This document shows, piece by piece, positions 33,745 to 45,665 of a DNA stretch of 64,000 nt. Location of the stretch: NCBI GenBank assembly GCA_946122785.1, contig CAMGYJ010000002.1, positions 12,970,839 through 13,034,838 of the forward strand, written 5' to 3'. The notes under the pieces were generated by a model that did not search any database, was not told where the DNA came from, and worked only from the letters and a program-made list of their open reading frames with translations. The stretch is from Linum tenue. Its lineage: Eukaryota > Streptophyta > Magnoliopsida > Malpighiales > Linaceae. The translations under genes and the position numbers were made by a program. Position 1 is the stretch's first letter; each line of letters starts with the position of its first letter.

Positions 33745-34159
33745 TAAAGAGAGTTTTGCCATCATGGGATAAGATACATTTGTCCCCTCCATTTCTTCGT
33801 TTTTTGAATAAAATCTTGACTATTTCAATACTTTTTAGTTAGTCGGCTAAACTGAGGGGCCACGACTTTAACATCAAGGAACAGAAAAGAAAGAAAACAG
33901 AAATTAGATATGAAAGAAACTTCAAAAGTGTGAGCAAATAGTGAATACTTCTATCTTTAGGTCAAGGCAAGTCTTCAAACGGAGCTTTAGATCAGACACC
34001 AACGTGTCATTCAGCTATTTTCTTAATTGCCGCTTGTCATAGCTCTCATCCTGTTAGAATAACATATTAGTTCCTAAATAGGTACAATTTAACCAAAACT
34101 GACTAGCAAGCTTTTAATCCAAACTTCTATGGAATTATTAACATATAGACTTACATTGG
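33745..34159 (-). repeat. Inverted repeat, right arm, inner part
   Basis: Reverse complement of 33306-33720. It ends with attgg, the target duplication of the inserted LTR element. Confidence 0.85.
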
Positions 34160-35523
34160 TGGCTCACTCCTACTGTCACTCTAGAAAATGGCCAAGTGAA
34201 ACCACTTCCTAAAGCGTAGTATAGCGGGTTTGGGTTTTAATGTCAACCCGGGTCCTAGATATGATGACTACTCAGTGAATTCGTATTATCTAGCAATGAA
34301 ACTTTAGTGAAGGTCTAAACTAACAAGCAAGCAAAGCAACTAAACGGTTGTTTTCAGGTTAAGAGAGGTCACCCGGATATGGTTCCCCCTAGACTGCAGT
34401 TAAGCCGGATTGCAATTTACCAAGTTCAATTTCTATGATAGTTATACTGCGGAAGGTTCTTAAACAGTCTGAAGTCTCGACTAAAGGTCTCCAGACCCTC
34501 TCAATCTGAGTCTTTAGCGGGCGACTAACCTCCACCGGAGTAAACAGATTGAGGCCCTAATGAACAAAACCTCCTCTACCGAAGTAACTTCGGTACAGAA
34601 TAGTGAATTGGCTCCTCGACTAAAGTCACCAATTCACTACCTTCAATTAAGGGTGCTCTATCAACCTAGGCAGATATTCTCATTCTAGGTTAAAGCAGAA
34701 ACAACAAGAATTTTATCAGGATTCATGCCATTCAATCATTCAAATCTCAATCGAATATAATCAAATCATGGAAACAGTACTTGGATTCATATAATCAAAC
34801 CTAACATACAGATCTAGGGTTCCCCATACCCAGATGAATGGGAGAACTACTCCATGGAGAAAGAAGCAAAAGCAGATTCAGACGAGGAAATCATACTGTG
34901 AAGGATGGATTTCTGCTCCTGGACGTTGATCGGCACTTCTCCAAGCTCAAGCCAAGCTCCAAAGGTGATGAAGATCAAGCTAGGGCACTTGGAGACTCTT
35001 GTTCGTCGTTTTCTCTCTCTAGGAATCGCTCTGTCTCTCTAAAACTCGAATTCCCTCTCTTTTGGCTGAAAATCTGCCTAAAAGGGCATCACTGGCCAGA
35101 ACACGGTCGAGGGCACGGCCGTGTTCTGCTCCAGCCCGCCCGTGCCATCTGCCACGTCATAAATACATGGGCACGGTCTGGGGGAAAACACGGGCGTGTT
35201 TGAAGTAGGACACGGCCGTGTTTTGAATTGACCCCGCCCGTGTTTTCTCATTTTCTTCATTCAACTCTCGGCAATAAAAACACTGGCGGGCCCTTTGGTG
35301 TACACGGTCGTGTTCTTCAAGCAGCCTGCCCGTGTTTTGGTCATAGCTCGACCAAACGACTTCCAAATGCCCCGAAACTCGTGCTTGGCCTTCCCTTTGA
35401 CGCCTAGGACCTGAAATATGACAAAGTAGCACAACCCGGCGTAAAATAGGCCAAAACACACAACTATGCCCCGCAAATGGGTAAGAAATAGGGGTATAAA
35501 AACATGTGATTACACCGTTATCA
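34160..35523 (-). repeat. 3' LTR of copy 2
   Basis: Sense start TGATAACGGTGTAATCACAT, sense end GTGAGCCA. 35090-35340 is rich in CACGGCCGTG and CCCGTG motifs. Confidence 0.88.
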
Positions 35524-35525
35524 AA

Positions 35526-35564
35526 CTCCCCCACACTTAACCGTTTGCTTGTCCCTAAGCAAAC
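35526..35564 (-). other. Polypurine tract and adjoining hairpin (copy 2)
   Basis: Sense: stem GTTTGCTT, loop AGGGAC, stem AAGCAAAC, then GGTTAAGTGTGGGGGAG against the LTR. Same layout as 6588-6626. Confidence 0.75.
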
Positions 35565-37340
35565 CAAGTCAGACACCAGGTAAGCTCAAAACACTTCAAT
35601 CAAGCAAGCTTTAGGGCAAATCATATCGGCACAAAACACGTGGATCATACTGGCTCTCGATCATTAACACATGGCAACTCGAACGACAACCTAGACAACC
35701 ATCACAGATGACATTCGAATGCAATAAAGTCGAGCAAAGGAAGAATTCACTTCTGTTCATCAACCAACATAGACTTGACTTACCCACTTGTTCAAAACAG
35801 TCACTTCATGCACAAAGCTCAAGATATCAGAATTAAGACCGAGCAATCTAGGTCCTCACCGGGGTAAAGAGTATAGAGAATATGAGAAAATGAATCGCTC
35901 ACTCTCGACCTATGGGGTCAGGACAATTTGATGCGAAAAATGCGCATGATTAATCTCTCAATCCCTAATGTCTCTTCACCATGAATGCAGCCTCTAAATG
36001 CTAGAGTTCACATAAGGAGTGTCACCACTAACTAATCCGGAGGTCTTAGACACAGGTTCAAATGACTGGCTAGGGTCTTGGACATGGGGAAAAAACCTTT
36101 TAGGTGGTGGAAGTTATAGCACAATGTTCCATATTTTCAAACCCAACAAAAATCATAGTCAAGCAAACCAATAACTTTCTTTCTGCTATTCTGCATTACT
36201 CAAATTCTTTAGGGCACAAGAGCGAAGGAGGTTATACAAATGTTAGCATTTCCAAGGCAGACTGCTAAGAAACACTACTTAATGGGCCTTATTCAGATTT
36301 TTGGTGGTGGCTCTCTTTTGCTTTCATTTTTTCTTTGTTTTTCTTTAGTTTTTTCCCCTTTTCATTCCTTAAGAGAACCACCACCTCTGCACATTTTTCA
36401 AACACACGCCCAACTTTTAAGCACTACCTCTAACACTCACATTACATTTAGCAGAAACAGCAGAGAACATGTAAAAACCACTCTGTGGAACCTTCTAAAA
36501 GATACAAAAGGGTGATTTTTCATTGCAGACCGAAAGAAAAGATAACACACGGCTCAACGGGGCTGACTAGGGGATATGACACATCAGGACAGTCGATTTG
36601 GTCGTGGGCTAATCCTATGCCTCCATCATCTTAGCTAGTGACAACGTGAATGCTACACATCATGGAAGAGGAATCTATCGCACAAGAAAGAAACGAGCAG
36701 GCTCAAATCTCACATGGCTACCTATATGCTCTATCTCACATTCTGATTCCCTGAACTAGATGCATAAATGACTGTCAAAAGCAAGTGATCAAATTCAAGT
36801 CGCAGTTGGTAAGCAAACAGTTGAAAACTGAACCCCTACACAACTCTACTACACATCTCAGTCATCGTAATAGGCTATCTTAGCCACACTCAAGTTGTCA
36901 TGCATCAAGTCAAAAGCCATTCAATTCACTAATCACATCCACAGTGCCAATACGATCAAACATCAAGCAAACAGCAGTGCTTGGAGCCCTCAAATCTCGA
37001 GATTTGGACAGTGGACTAGGCTCCAAGCACCCATACACACGTTCCAATTAATACAAAGAACCCCCCCACACTTAAGCGCGACAATGTCCTCAATGGAGCA
37101 GAGGGAAGGGGAACGATGTTACCGTGAAGTGAGATCAGGAACGGAGATTGGGAGGCAGACCAGACAAAAGCAGGGGACTGGAAGGGGAACCAGTCCGAGG
37201 CACAGCTAAAGGAAACCAAAGAGCTCAAACACAATACGTTAGGTCCAATGGTCAGCCCAATATTACATCATCCAAGACAAAAGAAAACAAACCAAAGCCA
37301 AAGCTATTGGCAATCCGACCCAAAACAAAAGAAATAAATG
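35565..37340 (-). other. Non-coding 3' module (copy 2)
   Basis: No supported ORF. Shares blocks with 4871-6587 and has an internal polypurine-like tract at 37061-37071 (sense CTTAAGTGTGGGGGGG). Confidence 0.6.
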
Positions 37341-37349
37341 AAAACCGTG

Positions 37350-37375
37350 GTGGGGTTGCCTCCCCACGAGCGCTT
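37350..37375 (-). other. GAGCGCTT-type octamer and AGGCAA-loop hairpin (copy 2)
   Basis: Sense AAGCGCTC then stem GTGGGG, loop AGGCAA, stem CCCCAC; octamer with one change. It follows the gag-protease stop by ~40 bp. Confidence 0.7.
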
Positions 37376-37412
37376 CTTTACCGTCTTGTAGCTGGACGCC
37401 CATGGTGGATAA

Positions 37413-39691
37413 TCAGCGTGGTGCATGAACAGGTGCATCCAATAGCGGATCCACATCGCTCTTGAGATACAGCTTCAGGTGGTGACCGTGCACCCGACGG
37501 GTGCAACCACCAGCATTGGTGAGCTCGACCTGGCCATCAGGCAGAATGCAGGCAAGAGAGTACGCAGATGGCCAGGGTGATCGTGATGCAGGAGGTGGGA
37601 CCAGCTCATAGTGGTCTCCACCTTTCTTCCGAGTGGGCTTAGGCACCTGCTGCTTCGGCCGCCACTCCTCTTTGAGCTTTTTATTTGGTGGTGAGGCTGG
37701 AGGGAGCGACGGCGAAGGAGTGAGAGGGGGATCATGCAAAATGGGAGATGCAGACGGATACACGACAGGCTCGTGTACCGGGTCAGAAATAGCATGCATA
37801 GGTGTGACAGCAATCATAGCAGAGTGGTCGAATTCAGTCACAGCAAAGGTAGCCTGTTCATTTCCAGCACGCAGTATCAGTTTACCCTCATGCACATCAA
37901 TAAGTGCCTTGGCGGTGGCAAGAAATGGTCTCCCTAAAATCAAAGGCACATCCACATCCTCATTTATATCCAGAATAACAAAGTCAACATGATATGTAAA
38001 TGCACCCACATTAACAAGTAGGTCCTCTATGATACCCCTAGGATGCACAATGGAACGATCAGCTAGCTGAATGCTCATCCTAGTAGGGCTAAGTTCACCT
38101 AGGCCTAGCTTCTTAAACAACTTATATGGCATGATGTTTATGCTAGCGCCTAGGTCCGCCAAGGACTTGCCTACATGCATGCTGCCAATAGTAAGAGGGA
38201 TAGTGAAACTCCCTGGGTCCTTGCACTTTTCGGGCAGCTTGTTCTGCAGGATAGCAGAACACTCCTCGCTCAGCAGCACTGTCGAGAGATCCCCAAGTTT
38301 CTTCTTGGTGGTGAGAAGGTCTTTCATGAACTTTGCGTACTTAGGCATCTTTGACAGTGCCTCCACAAACGGTATGCTGATGTTGAGCTGCTTCAACATT
38401 GCCATAAACTTGGCAAACTCAGTCTCCAGCTTGTCTTTGTGTAGGCGAGTGGGGAAGGGAAGCTGGGGTACGTGCTCCTTAACCACTGGTTGTGGCTTGG
38501 GAGCAGGGGCTTCCTTCTCCACCCGCACTTCTGTACCATCGGCGGGAAGTGCTGAAGCAGGTAGTGGTTCCTCCTGCTTGGTCGGGGTAGGATCAGCCGA
38601 TGTGGGCCTGCCACTCCTGGTGAAGATGACATCCAACTGCTCGTGCGGCTCCCGGGGATTGGGGATGGTGGTGGCAGGTAGAGTCGCCGGGACCCGGGCA
38701 GTAAGTTGGCGCGCTAGGACACCGACTTGGTGCTGTAAATCTTGCAGAATAGCACCCTGGTTTCTCTGTCCTGCCTCTAGAGAGGCTATGCTCTGGTCCA
38801 CCCTCGTGAAATTCGCCTGGCTGGTGGTCATGAATGCCGCCAAATATTCTTTAGATCGGTCATCTAGTTATCGAGAGCTGGGGCTGCTGCTGGCTCGGCA
38901 TACTGTCGCTGGGGCTGCTGGAATGGCTGCCCCTGCCTAGGCAGGTAGGGCTGCTGCTGTGGTGGTGGCCCCTGCCTAGCCTGGAAGGGCTGCCTCTGCT
39001 GAAAACCACCCGCTGGTGCTGGGAAACCAGGTGGTTTAGTGGTGTTGCTGCTCCAGGCGAAGTTGGAATGCTGGCGCCATCCCTCATTGTAGGTATTGCT
39101 ATATGGGTCCAGGCGCCGAGCATTTGCGATGAAGTCCACCTGTTCTTGGGGAGTAGAGGACTCCCTCATAGCCTGACAGTCCTCCACCCGGTGATTCGGG
39201 CTCTCACACCACTGACACTGAGCTACTGGAGGCGTAGCTGTGCCTCGGCCCGGAAGGAGATTGTTGGTCTGCACCAACTCGGCCACCTGCTGCTCTAACC
39301 CGGACCTGGCCTCCATAGCGTGCACACCCCGGTCCCGGGAATTCCTGCCTCTACTGTGCTGCCCCCAGGAATGATCTCGGGCAGCCAAGGTACTAATCAT
39401 CTGGTTCAGCTCGGGTGGAGTCTTAGTGAGAATATCCCCTCCTGCGCATAGAGACTCAATCACCCTCTGGCTGTCTGGGGTGAGGGCACTGTAGAAGTCA
39501 TCCGGGACACCGTTCAGCTTGAGCCCGTTCGTCAGCTGCAGAAAACGGGAAAGATGCACCCGGGCCTCCTCATCCTTCAAGCCATGGAACTGGATAGAGG
39601 ATGTAATGAGTTGAATCCAGCATGACTTGATCTCGAAGTTGTTTGCTGGAATGGGCGGATAGAGGATGACCGGGCGGATGTCAGCAATCCG
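37413..39691 (-). pseudogene. Athila gag-protease fused to an integrase C-terminal tail (copy 2, 5'-truncated)
   Basis: Two long ORFs, 39580-38864 (238 codons) and 38843-37413 (476 codons), are separated only by one frameshift near 38865. They encode a gag remnant (GLKLNGVPDDFYSALTPDSQ), a CX2CX4HX4C knuckle (CQWCESPNHRVEDC), PYSNTYNEGW, a Gln/Pro-rich stretch, protease (SLADLGASINIM, LILGRPFLATA), linker (ELVPPPASRSPW) and the integrase-like tail LPDGQVELTNAGG, RRVHGHHLKLYLKSDVDPLL. Compared with copy 1, ~90 residues of the central capsid are missing in frame between NGVPDD and FYSAL, and the gag start is deleted. RT, RNase H and integrase core are absent, as in copy 1. It is otherwise remarkably intact. 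Confidence 0.88.
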
Positions 39692-40785
39692 TGGTTGATC
39701 TACTGTTGATTAAACTGCGGAAGATCCTAAATTAGCTTGGAATCTCTTAAGCTGACCAAGCCCTCTCAGTCCAACTACCCGGCAGACGACTAGTCTTCAC
39801 CAGGATAGAAAGCTGAGGCTAAGAACACAGAACTCCACTACTGGAATGAATTCCAGTACAAAACAGTGAATTGATTGACTCTCGCACAACCAATTCACTA
39901 CTATCAATCAAGGAAGCTCTCTTAACCTAATCAGATTCTATCTATCATGGGTTAAAGCAGAAACAACAGGAATTTGATCAGGATTCATGCCATTCAATCA
40001 TTCAAACCTCAATCGAATATAATCAAATCATGGAAACAGTACTTGGATTCATACAATCAAACCTAACATACAGATCTATGGTTTCCCATACCCAGATGAA
40101 TGGGAGAACTACTCCATGGAGAAAGAAGCAAAAGCAGATTCAGACGCGGAAATCATACTGTGAAGGATGGATTTCTGCTCCTGGACGTTGATCCGCACTT
40201 CTCCAAGCTCAAGCCAAGCTCCAATGGTGATGAAGATCAAGCTAGGGCACTTGGAGACTCTTGTTCGTCGCTTTCTCTCTCTAGGAATCGCTCTGTCTCT
40301 CTAAAACTCGAATCCCCTCTCTTTTGGCTAAAAATCTGCCTAAAAGGGCATCACTGGCCAGAACACGGTCGAGGGCACGGCCGTGTTCTGCTCCAGCCCG
40401 CCCGTGCCCTCTGCCACGTCATAAATACACGGGCACGGTCTGGGGGAAAACACGAGCGTGTTTGAAGTAGGACACGACCGTGTTTTGAATTGACCCCGCC
40501 CGTGTTTTCTCCTTTTCTTCATTCAACTCTCGGCAATAAAAACACTGGCGGGCCCTTTGGTGTACACGGCCGTGTTCTTCAAGCAGCCTGCCCGTGTTTT
40601 GGTCATAGCTCGACCAAACGACTTCCAAATGCCCCGAAACTCGTGCTTGGCCTTCCCTTCGACGCATGGGACCTGAAATATGACAAAGTAGCACAACCCG
40701 GCGTAAAATAGGCCAAAACACACAACTATGCCCCGCAAATGGGTAAGAAATAGGGGTATAAAAACATGCGATTACACCGTTATCA
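39692..40785 (-). repeat. Truncated 5' LTR of copy 2
   Basis: Starts inside the LTR at GGTTGATCTACTGTTGATTA (compare 16615) and ends TTATCA before attgg. U3 carries the same ACACGGCCGTG motifs (40360-40610). Confidence 0.85.
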
Positions 40786-41160
40786 ATTGGGGATAGTAGG
40801 CGAATGAGTGGGAGAAGGATCCCTCCTTTTCCGAGAGCTGCTACTACCAACATCGTCCATTAGCAAACAAATTAGTGCTTAGACGTTGTGTCTGCTCTCA
40901 AATTAACTCAGACACCTCGAATTGGTCCTAAAAAAATGAAATGTCAGAACACAGCACAAAGACAATACCATCACCAAGCAAAGGAAAGAAAAGAAAATAC
41001 GAAGGCATAAACCAAGCCGCAGAAGAAGCAGCTGTCAAAAGTAGTCACTGGCTTGCTAGCGACCAGCAAGGGGGAGAGACAGAGTATGTGAGTCTATTGG
41101 CGCCAAATAGTTGCCAGAAGCCATTCAGACAACTATTTTTATCTTTCAATGCTGAGAGGG
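40786..41160 (-). repeat. Inverted repeat, right arm, outer part
   Basis: Reverse complement of ~32955-33310, beginning with the second attgg. Similarity stops near GCTGAGAGGG (41150-41160). Confidence 0.85.
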
Positions 41161-41233
41161 TGAACTTCATGCGTGTAGAACTTGGGATGGAGGTAATTAG
41201 GTGGGTTGATGGATTGGAAGGGAAGGTGGGTTG

Positions 41234-42507
41234 ATGGATTGGAGGCTTAAAAGCCTGAGAGAAACTACATTTTCCTTGACATGGGGACAGCCTGATCTAG
41301 CAACATCGTCGACTTCATCGGGAGGGACATCTCGAACAACGTCTGAGACTTTGAATGACTTCTGGTAAGGTTATTTAAAACTTTCTTTCTACGAGTATAT
41401 GATATTAATTCTATATGGCAAAACCTAGTGCTCGTTTGCTTGTTTGATGTGAAAATGAAGGTTTTGAGTTTGGAAAAAACTTTGGATTTTAGATGTATTT
41501 ATTGCATTTTGTATTTGAAAGATAACATTGTTTGTTTAATTGATTTATTACCATGTATAATATAGTTGATTTGGAATTTAGGTATAAAAATATCAATTGA
41601 GATGTTGTATTTGCAAATACGTGGGGTTCATGGATTTGGAGCTAAAAAATGGTCCAAATCCATGGGTCCCATGGATTTATTTGCATACCTTAACAAATGG
41701 TGGATTTTCCCAAAAACATGATGGTTGGTATTTGGAGACCAAATTCAACATCTAAATTCCATTGGCAAACAACTGCTTAACTAACTATGATTGCTTTGTG
41801 TTGTGATCGTCATGTATTCAGGGTTATGGAACAAGTACTACTCCATCACCCCATTTTGTGGGATATGAGGAAAGGTGATAAAGCAATATGTAGGATGTGG
41901 CTTTTTTATGAAGGACTCGGTCTGGCTGGTCCAGAAAATGACCTCAAAATCGAACTTACTGATTGTGTCGGCGTGCACCTGTTGCCAAAGAGTGTTATTA
42001 ATCGAATTGCTCAAGAAATGGGTCATTGGAAAACCGAGGTAAAGGAATACTACGAGAGCATTGCGCATGATGTAGCCGACCATATCTCTTATTTGGAATC
42101 CTCATTGGAGAGATGTCCGAAATATATGGCCTTTATGCGAAATGCGATTGAACACAGTGTAAGTATGTAATAATGGATCATTAAGATAATCTATGTTGTA
42201 TCTCATCCTAGAAGTGAATCTGAATGTATATATATGTTTTTTTTTGTATGTGTAGAAAATGCGAAAGGATCTACAAGTTGGCGAGGAACAGATAGAGGTC
42301 GTAATGGAGGAGCTATTTGAGCTGTGCATTGAAGCCGTCGTCAGGTGGTTAGAAGTAACCAGAGGAGTGGAATATGCCCGGGGTATGTTTTTTATAATTA
42401 ACTATTTCATTCTTTCTCCTTCTATGCTCATTCGTTCTTTTTTTCATTTTATAGTTGACAAGTCTTCTTAAAACCTGTCTGCTTTAGGTATATGGTCTGG
42501 ATGCTGA
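41234..42507 (+). CDS. Four-exon gene model, 204 residues, unknown function
   Basis: Exons 41234-41364, 41822-42158, 42256-42382 and 42488-42507; every intron is GT...AG (donors GTAAGG, GTAAGT, GTATGT) and the phases fit, giving 615 nt without an internal stop. The ATG at 41234 is the first in frame after the inverted repeat; a longer gene starting upstream is possible. The protein begins MDWRLKSLRETTFSLTWGQP, then a Ser/Thr-rich stretch, then a mostly helical part (VMEQVLLHHPILWDMRKGDK; WLFYEGLGLAGPE; INRIAQEMGHWKTEV; MEELFELCIEAVVRWLEV). No signal peptide or membrane span. I recognise no domain. It could be a host gene, a captured fragment in a transposon, or an old transposon accessory gene. 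The last exon is short and its acceptor is the least certain part. Intron 1 holds a possible MITE. Confidence 0.45.
41428..41777. mobile_element. Possible MITE in intron 1
   Basis: Ends AGTGCTCGTTTGCTTG and CCATTGGCAAACAACTGC are loosely inverted; the interior contains a TCCATGGGTCCCATGGATT palindrome. No clear target duplication, so the borders are approximate. Confidence 0.3.
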
Positions 42508-43139
42508 ATGTGGAGTCTCTGGTTGAGTTCAATACAATGATGTAAGTGAAGAGCAATGAGTTGAGGGATGAGTTTGGTTACACATACCATTGGCAAGTTT
42601 GCTATGCTGTGTCTACTACCTACCAGAAGTGAAGTGGTTGCAGTGCGTGTGAGCTCCATCCAACTAATGATAAACCTTGGAACTATCTTGTAGTTAAGTG
42701 GCTATTATATGTGAGGAATGACTGCTGACTGCTGAGAGCTCCATCCAACTGATGATAAATCTTGGAACTATCTTGTAGTTAAGTAGCTATTCTATCAAGG
42801 AATGACTGCTGAGATAAGTATCTCCTAGAAGAAAATTGTTTGCACTCTGCTCTCTATATATCTATACATAAATGTCTTGAACTATTCTCTGCCCCGTTTT
42901 CTTTACATTTGAGCATAATCAAGTAGGTCAATATACCTTCTTTCTTGAGCCAAAGGAGCTGAAAATTCAGGGAAATGCGTCTAAGGTTGGGAATTGATTA
43001 CCTGTGTTTTGAGGCTAAATAGGTGGCCAGCCCAGAGTTCTACTTGGAACTTGTCAACAAATTCTTCCTACTCATGGGTTTGGAGCCTCCAGTCTTTTGA
43101 AAATCCTTGAGAGCCACTTCCTGACTACTGCCACTATTA
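42508..43139. other. Gene 3' flank with an 85-bp direct repeat
   Basis: GAGCTCCATCCAACT(A/G)ATGA starts at 42651 and again at 42736; both copies run through GGAACTATCTTGTAGTTAAG to GGAATGACTGCTGA. Otherwise no gene is visible. May include the 3' UTR of the gene model. Confidence 0.6.
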
Positions 43140-43690
43140 GAGAATATTTGAAGGTTAATGAACAAGAGTTACGGTTTTCAACCAGGCCATACCCAAAAAC
43201 ACAGGATCCTTAAATTGTAGTTGAACAGGCTACCCTGCGTCCCCCATGAGAAATTCCTGCAAATTCAATCACTTGGTAGAATGGTGTTAACTGCCAATTG
43301 AACCTGTAGCTGTAATGGTGCAGCAGCTCCCAAAAGGCCAAAACACCATCAAGCTCCAAAGGAAAGCCTTATGTTGGTTGAGGGAAGTGCCTGTGCTGCC
43401 TATATCCACCAATATCAGCACCCTGGCTTTGGTCCTTTTACCATCAGAGAATTGGCAGTACCTCCACTACTTAATACTTATGACCTGCATCGAGACTTGT
43501 ACCATCTCCTTTTACCATCAGCAACCGAAGCTATGAGCTCTGCGTAGTTATCCCCCACGGCGAGCGGATAATGAAGTGAAATTGTCGTCTAATTTGGATG
43601 AGAGATCCTTGAATTGCTGCTCCACGGTCTCGATCTGTTCAGTCTGAGTCTTCTTCATCGGTGTCGGAGCTCCATCTATTACGAAGTTGT
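43140..43690 (-). pseudogene. Ty3/gypsy gag/protease relic
   Basis: Minus strand: a start region MKKTQTEQIETVEQQFKDLS with a coiled look (~43560-43640), then, after a large deletion, ILVDIGSTGTSLN (43400), resembling the protease D(S/T)G.(S/T)H motif, and FLGMAWLKT (43160), resembling the later LG..WL motif. Very degraded. The lineage cannot be fixed. Confidence 0.4.
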
Positions 43691-45290
43691 CAAGATCTGC
43701 GGATCGACTCCGGCGAAAATGAAATGGAAGAACTAGGAGGAAAGAAGAGGGAAGGTAGAGTGTCAAATGCAACGATTTTATTAGACCTAATGACTATATT
43801 TTTCATTATGCAAAAAATTGTGTCATTAGCATCAAAATTTTGGCTACACGAATGTAGTTTTAAATATGACGTGGCGAAGGTGGTATGGGTTGGCAATTTG
43901 GAGTTGACATGGGCTCCACATCAACATTGTTATTAGTGTAATTCACGGCGTCGCTATCACAGTTAAATTTTTTTAACGAAAATAACTATATTTATAATAT
44001 TTTAAAAAATGACTTCTATTATCGTAAACTTCAAAATTATAACTATACGAGTTTAATTTGCCTTTTGTATTGCATTCGAGTGGGAAAACTCCATGCATTA
44101 AGTACTGTCGACAATAATTGAAATCTAACAACCAAATGCATTCAAGTAACTTGCAAAGTGGTATCATTATTTAGTATAGACAAGAGTTTCCGTGTGACAC
44201 CAAGTTATCAAGAACTTCTTACTCAGATTGGTGATCGTTCATTTGCTTTAGTGACTGGATGGTGGTTTTGCCTGCAAATCCAACCCAACAAATAATTGTT
44301 GAAATTCTATGTTTGTTAAAAATGGGTGTACATTTGTGGGATCCTCGAATTTACGGATTTAAAAATCTCATACAAATTATTGAAATTTTGAAGAAGCGGA
44401 TTAAATTTATGTTATTAATGACCGATGGGTCTGGAGCAACATATAGCTATGTTGCATTATATAATCCCATGTTTGATAAATATTTCAAATGTTGTAATTC
44501 GAGCTTTGTTTCAATCTTATAAATTTTTGACAAAACACATATCTTTCGTTTGAACTCCGAATTAAAAAAATAGATTTTTGTGTGCTATAAGATGACATCC
44601 ATTTAGATATTTTGTTGAGCTATAATTGTAAGATTACGGAATAGTGAAGTCTTATCATAGTGGTAAGAAGTAAGATCGTAGTATGACAATAGTAAAATGA
44701 TATCAAGTCTTATCATAGTAGTAAGATTGTGATATGATATTGATAAGATGACAACAAATACTCACTTTAAAGATGTAATTTTTTCTTACAAAAGATTAGG
44801 TAAAATAAATACTATAGAATAAACCATACTAAATGCATTCTTTATAATCGCTCAATCTTAAGGTCTTAGTTTTCAATCCCTTAACTAACACTTAATAAAA
44901 ACAAATAAATTTGTATCTCACACACACACATATATATATATGAACGGTTCTATCGTACATTGGGTAAAATCAAGGGTACGTCATACCCCGAGTAAAAAAA
45001 ATGCTATTTAGACTTCGAATTGACCGGAGTTTGGCATCTGGTACTATTCCTAAACCTTTAAAGATTAAAATCTAGGTCTTAATTCTATAAATCTCACATA
45101 CTAAGATCAGTTTAATTAGAAACAACAATCAACAGCTATGATTCGTCGGAATATATGTAACAAATTACATGCACAATCTTAGGGCTTAGGCTCTATGACT
45201 TAGAAAACTACGATCTTGGGTTTACTCATTAAGGGTTAGGGTATAGTACCATGCCCAAAAATCCGGTTAATCCGAGGTCTAGATAATATT
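43691..45290. other. AT-rich intergenic stretch
   Basis: No gene supported. An 87-codon ORF at 44259-44522 has no recognisable features. 44645-44735 has two copies of an AAGTCTTATCATAGT(G/A)GTAAGA motif. Confidence 0.4.
44919..44940 (+). repeat. (CA)n(TA)n microsatellite
   Basis: Six CA units followed by five TA units. Confidence 0.9.
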
Positions 45291-45299
45291 TAATGTCTT

Positions 45300-45665
45300 G
45301 TCGCAACATATTTCAATGGTAAGTCGGCCAAGTTTTGTCATAATAGAACACATATTTTGATAAATATTGTTGTCGAAGTGAAGTGATATTTCGTCATAAT
45401 AGAATAATGTCTTTGGTCGTCAGATGCACATTCTGATACGCTATTGTGACAAATTGAATAGTTGTGACAAACGGTTTTGTTATCAAAGAATGCATTATAT
45501 CAACATTAACGTATAAGTGACAAATTTATTTGTCACAATATGTTTGTTACGACAATGTTTTGTTGTCATATTCTTTCCCATACCCAATTTGCGCATTATT
45601 TGTGACGAATTCTGTTTGTCGTAAAATGTTGATGACCAAACATGTTTGTCAACATTTGTTTAAAC
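45300..45665. repeat. CACTA subterminal repeat zone
   Basis: Short motifs TTGTGACAAA, TTTGTCACAA, TTTGTCGTAAAA and TTTTGTCATAAT occur in both orientations at close spacing, as expected for transposase-binding subterminal repeats at the 3' side of the CACTA element at 46142-56061. I could not find a CACTA terminus to its left. Confidence 0.5.

Larger units (their letters stand above)
34160..40785 (-). mobile_element. Athila-type gag-protease derivative (copy 2), with a 5' deletion
   Basis: Perfect target duplication attgg (34155-34159 and 40786-40790). 3' LTR 34160-35523; polypurine tract and hairpin 35526-35564; non-coding 3' module 35565-37340; gag-protease-integrase tail 39580-37413; 5' LTR remnant ~39692-40785. 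The gag start, PBS and ~270 bp of LTR U5 are deleted, joining gag directly to the LTR at ~39692. LTR U3 halves (34838-35523 and 40100-40785) are nearly identical, so the insertion is young. It interrupts the right arm of the inverted repeat. Confidence 0.9.

Noticed and set aside
34838..35576. ORFs of 121-139 codons on both strands, with near copies at 40100-40853
   Set aside because: They lie in the two LTR copies and recur only because the LTRs are repeats.
38071..38940. 289-codon plus-strand ORF
   Set aside because: Antisense shadow of the gag-protease of copy 2, whose minus-strand reading has zinc-knuckle and protease motifs.
40941..41234. 97-codon ORF, plus strand
   Set aside because: It is the antisense of the inverted-repeat arm (intron and leader sequence of the exon at 33234) and has no counterpart in the other arm.
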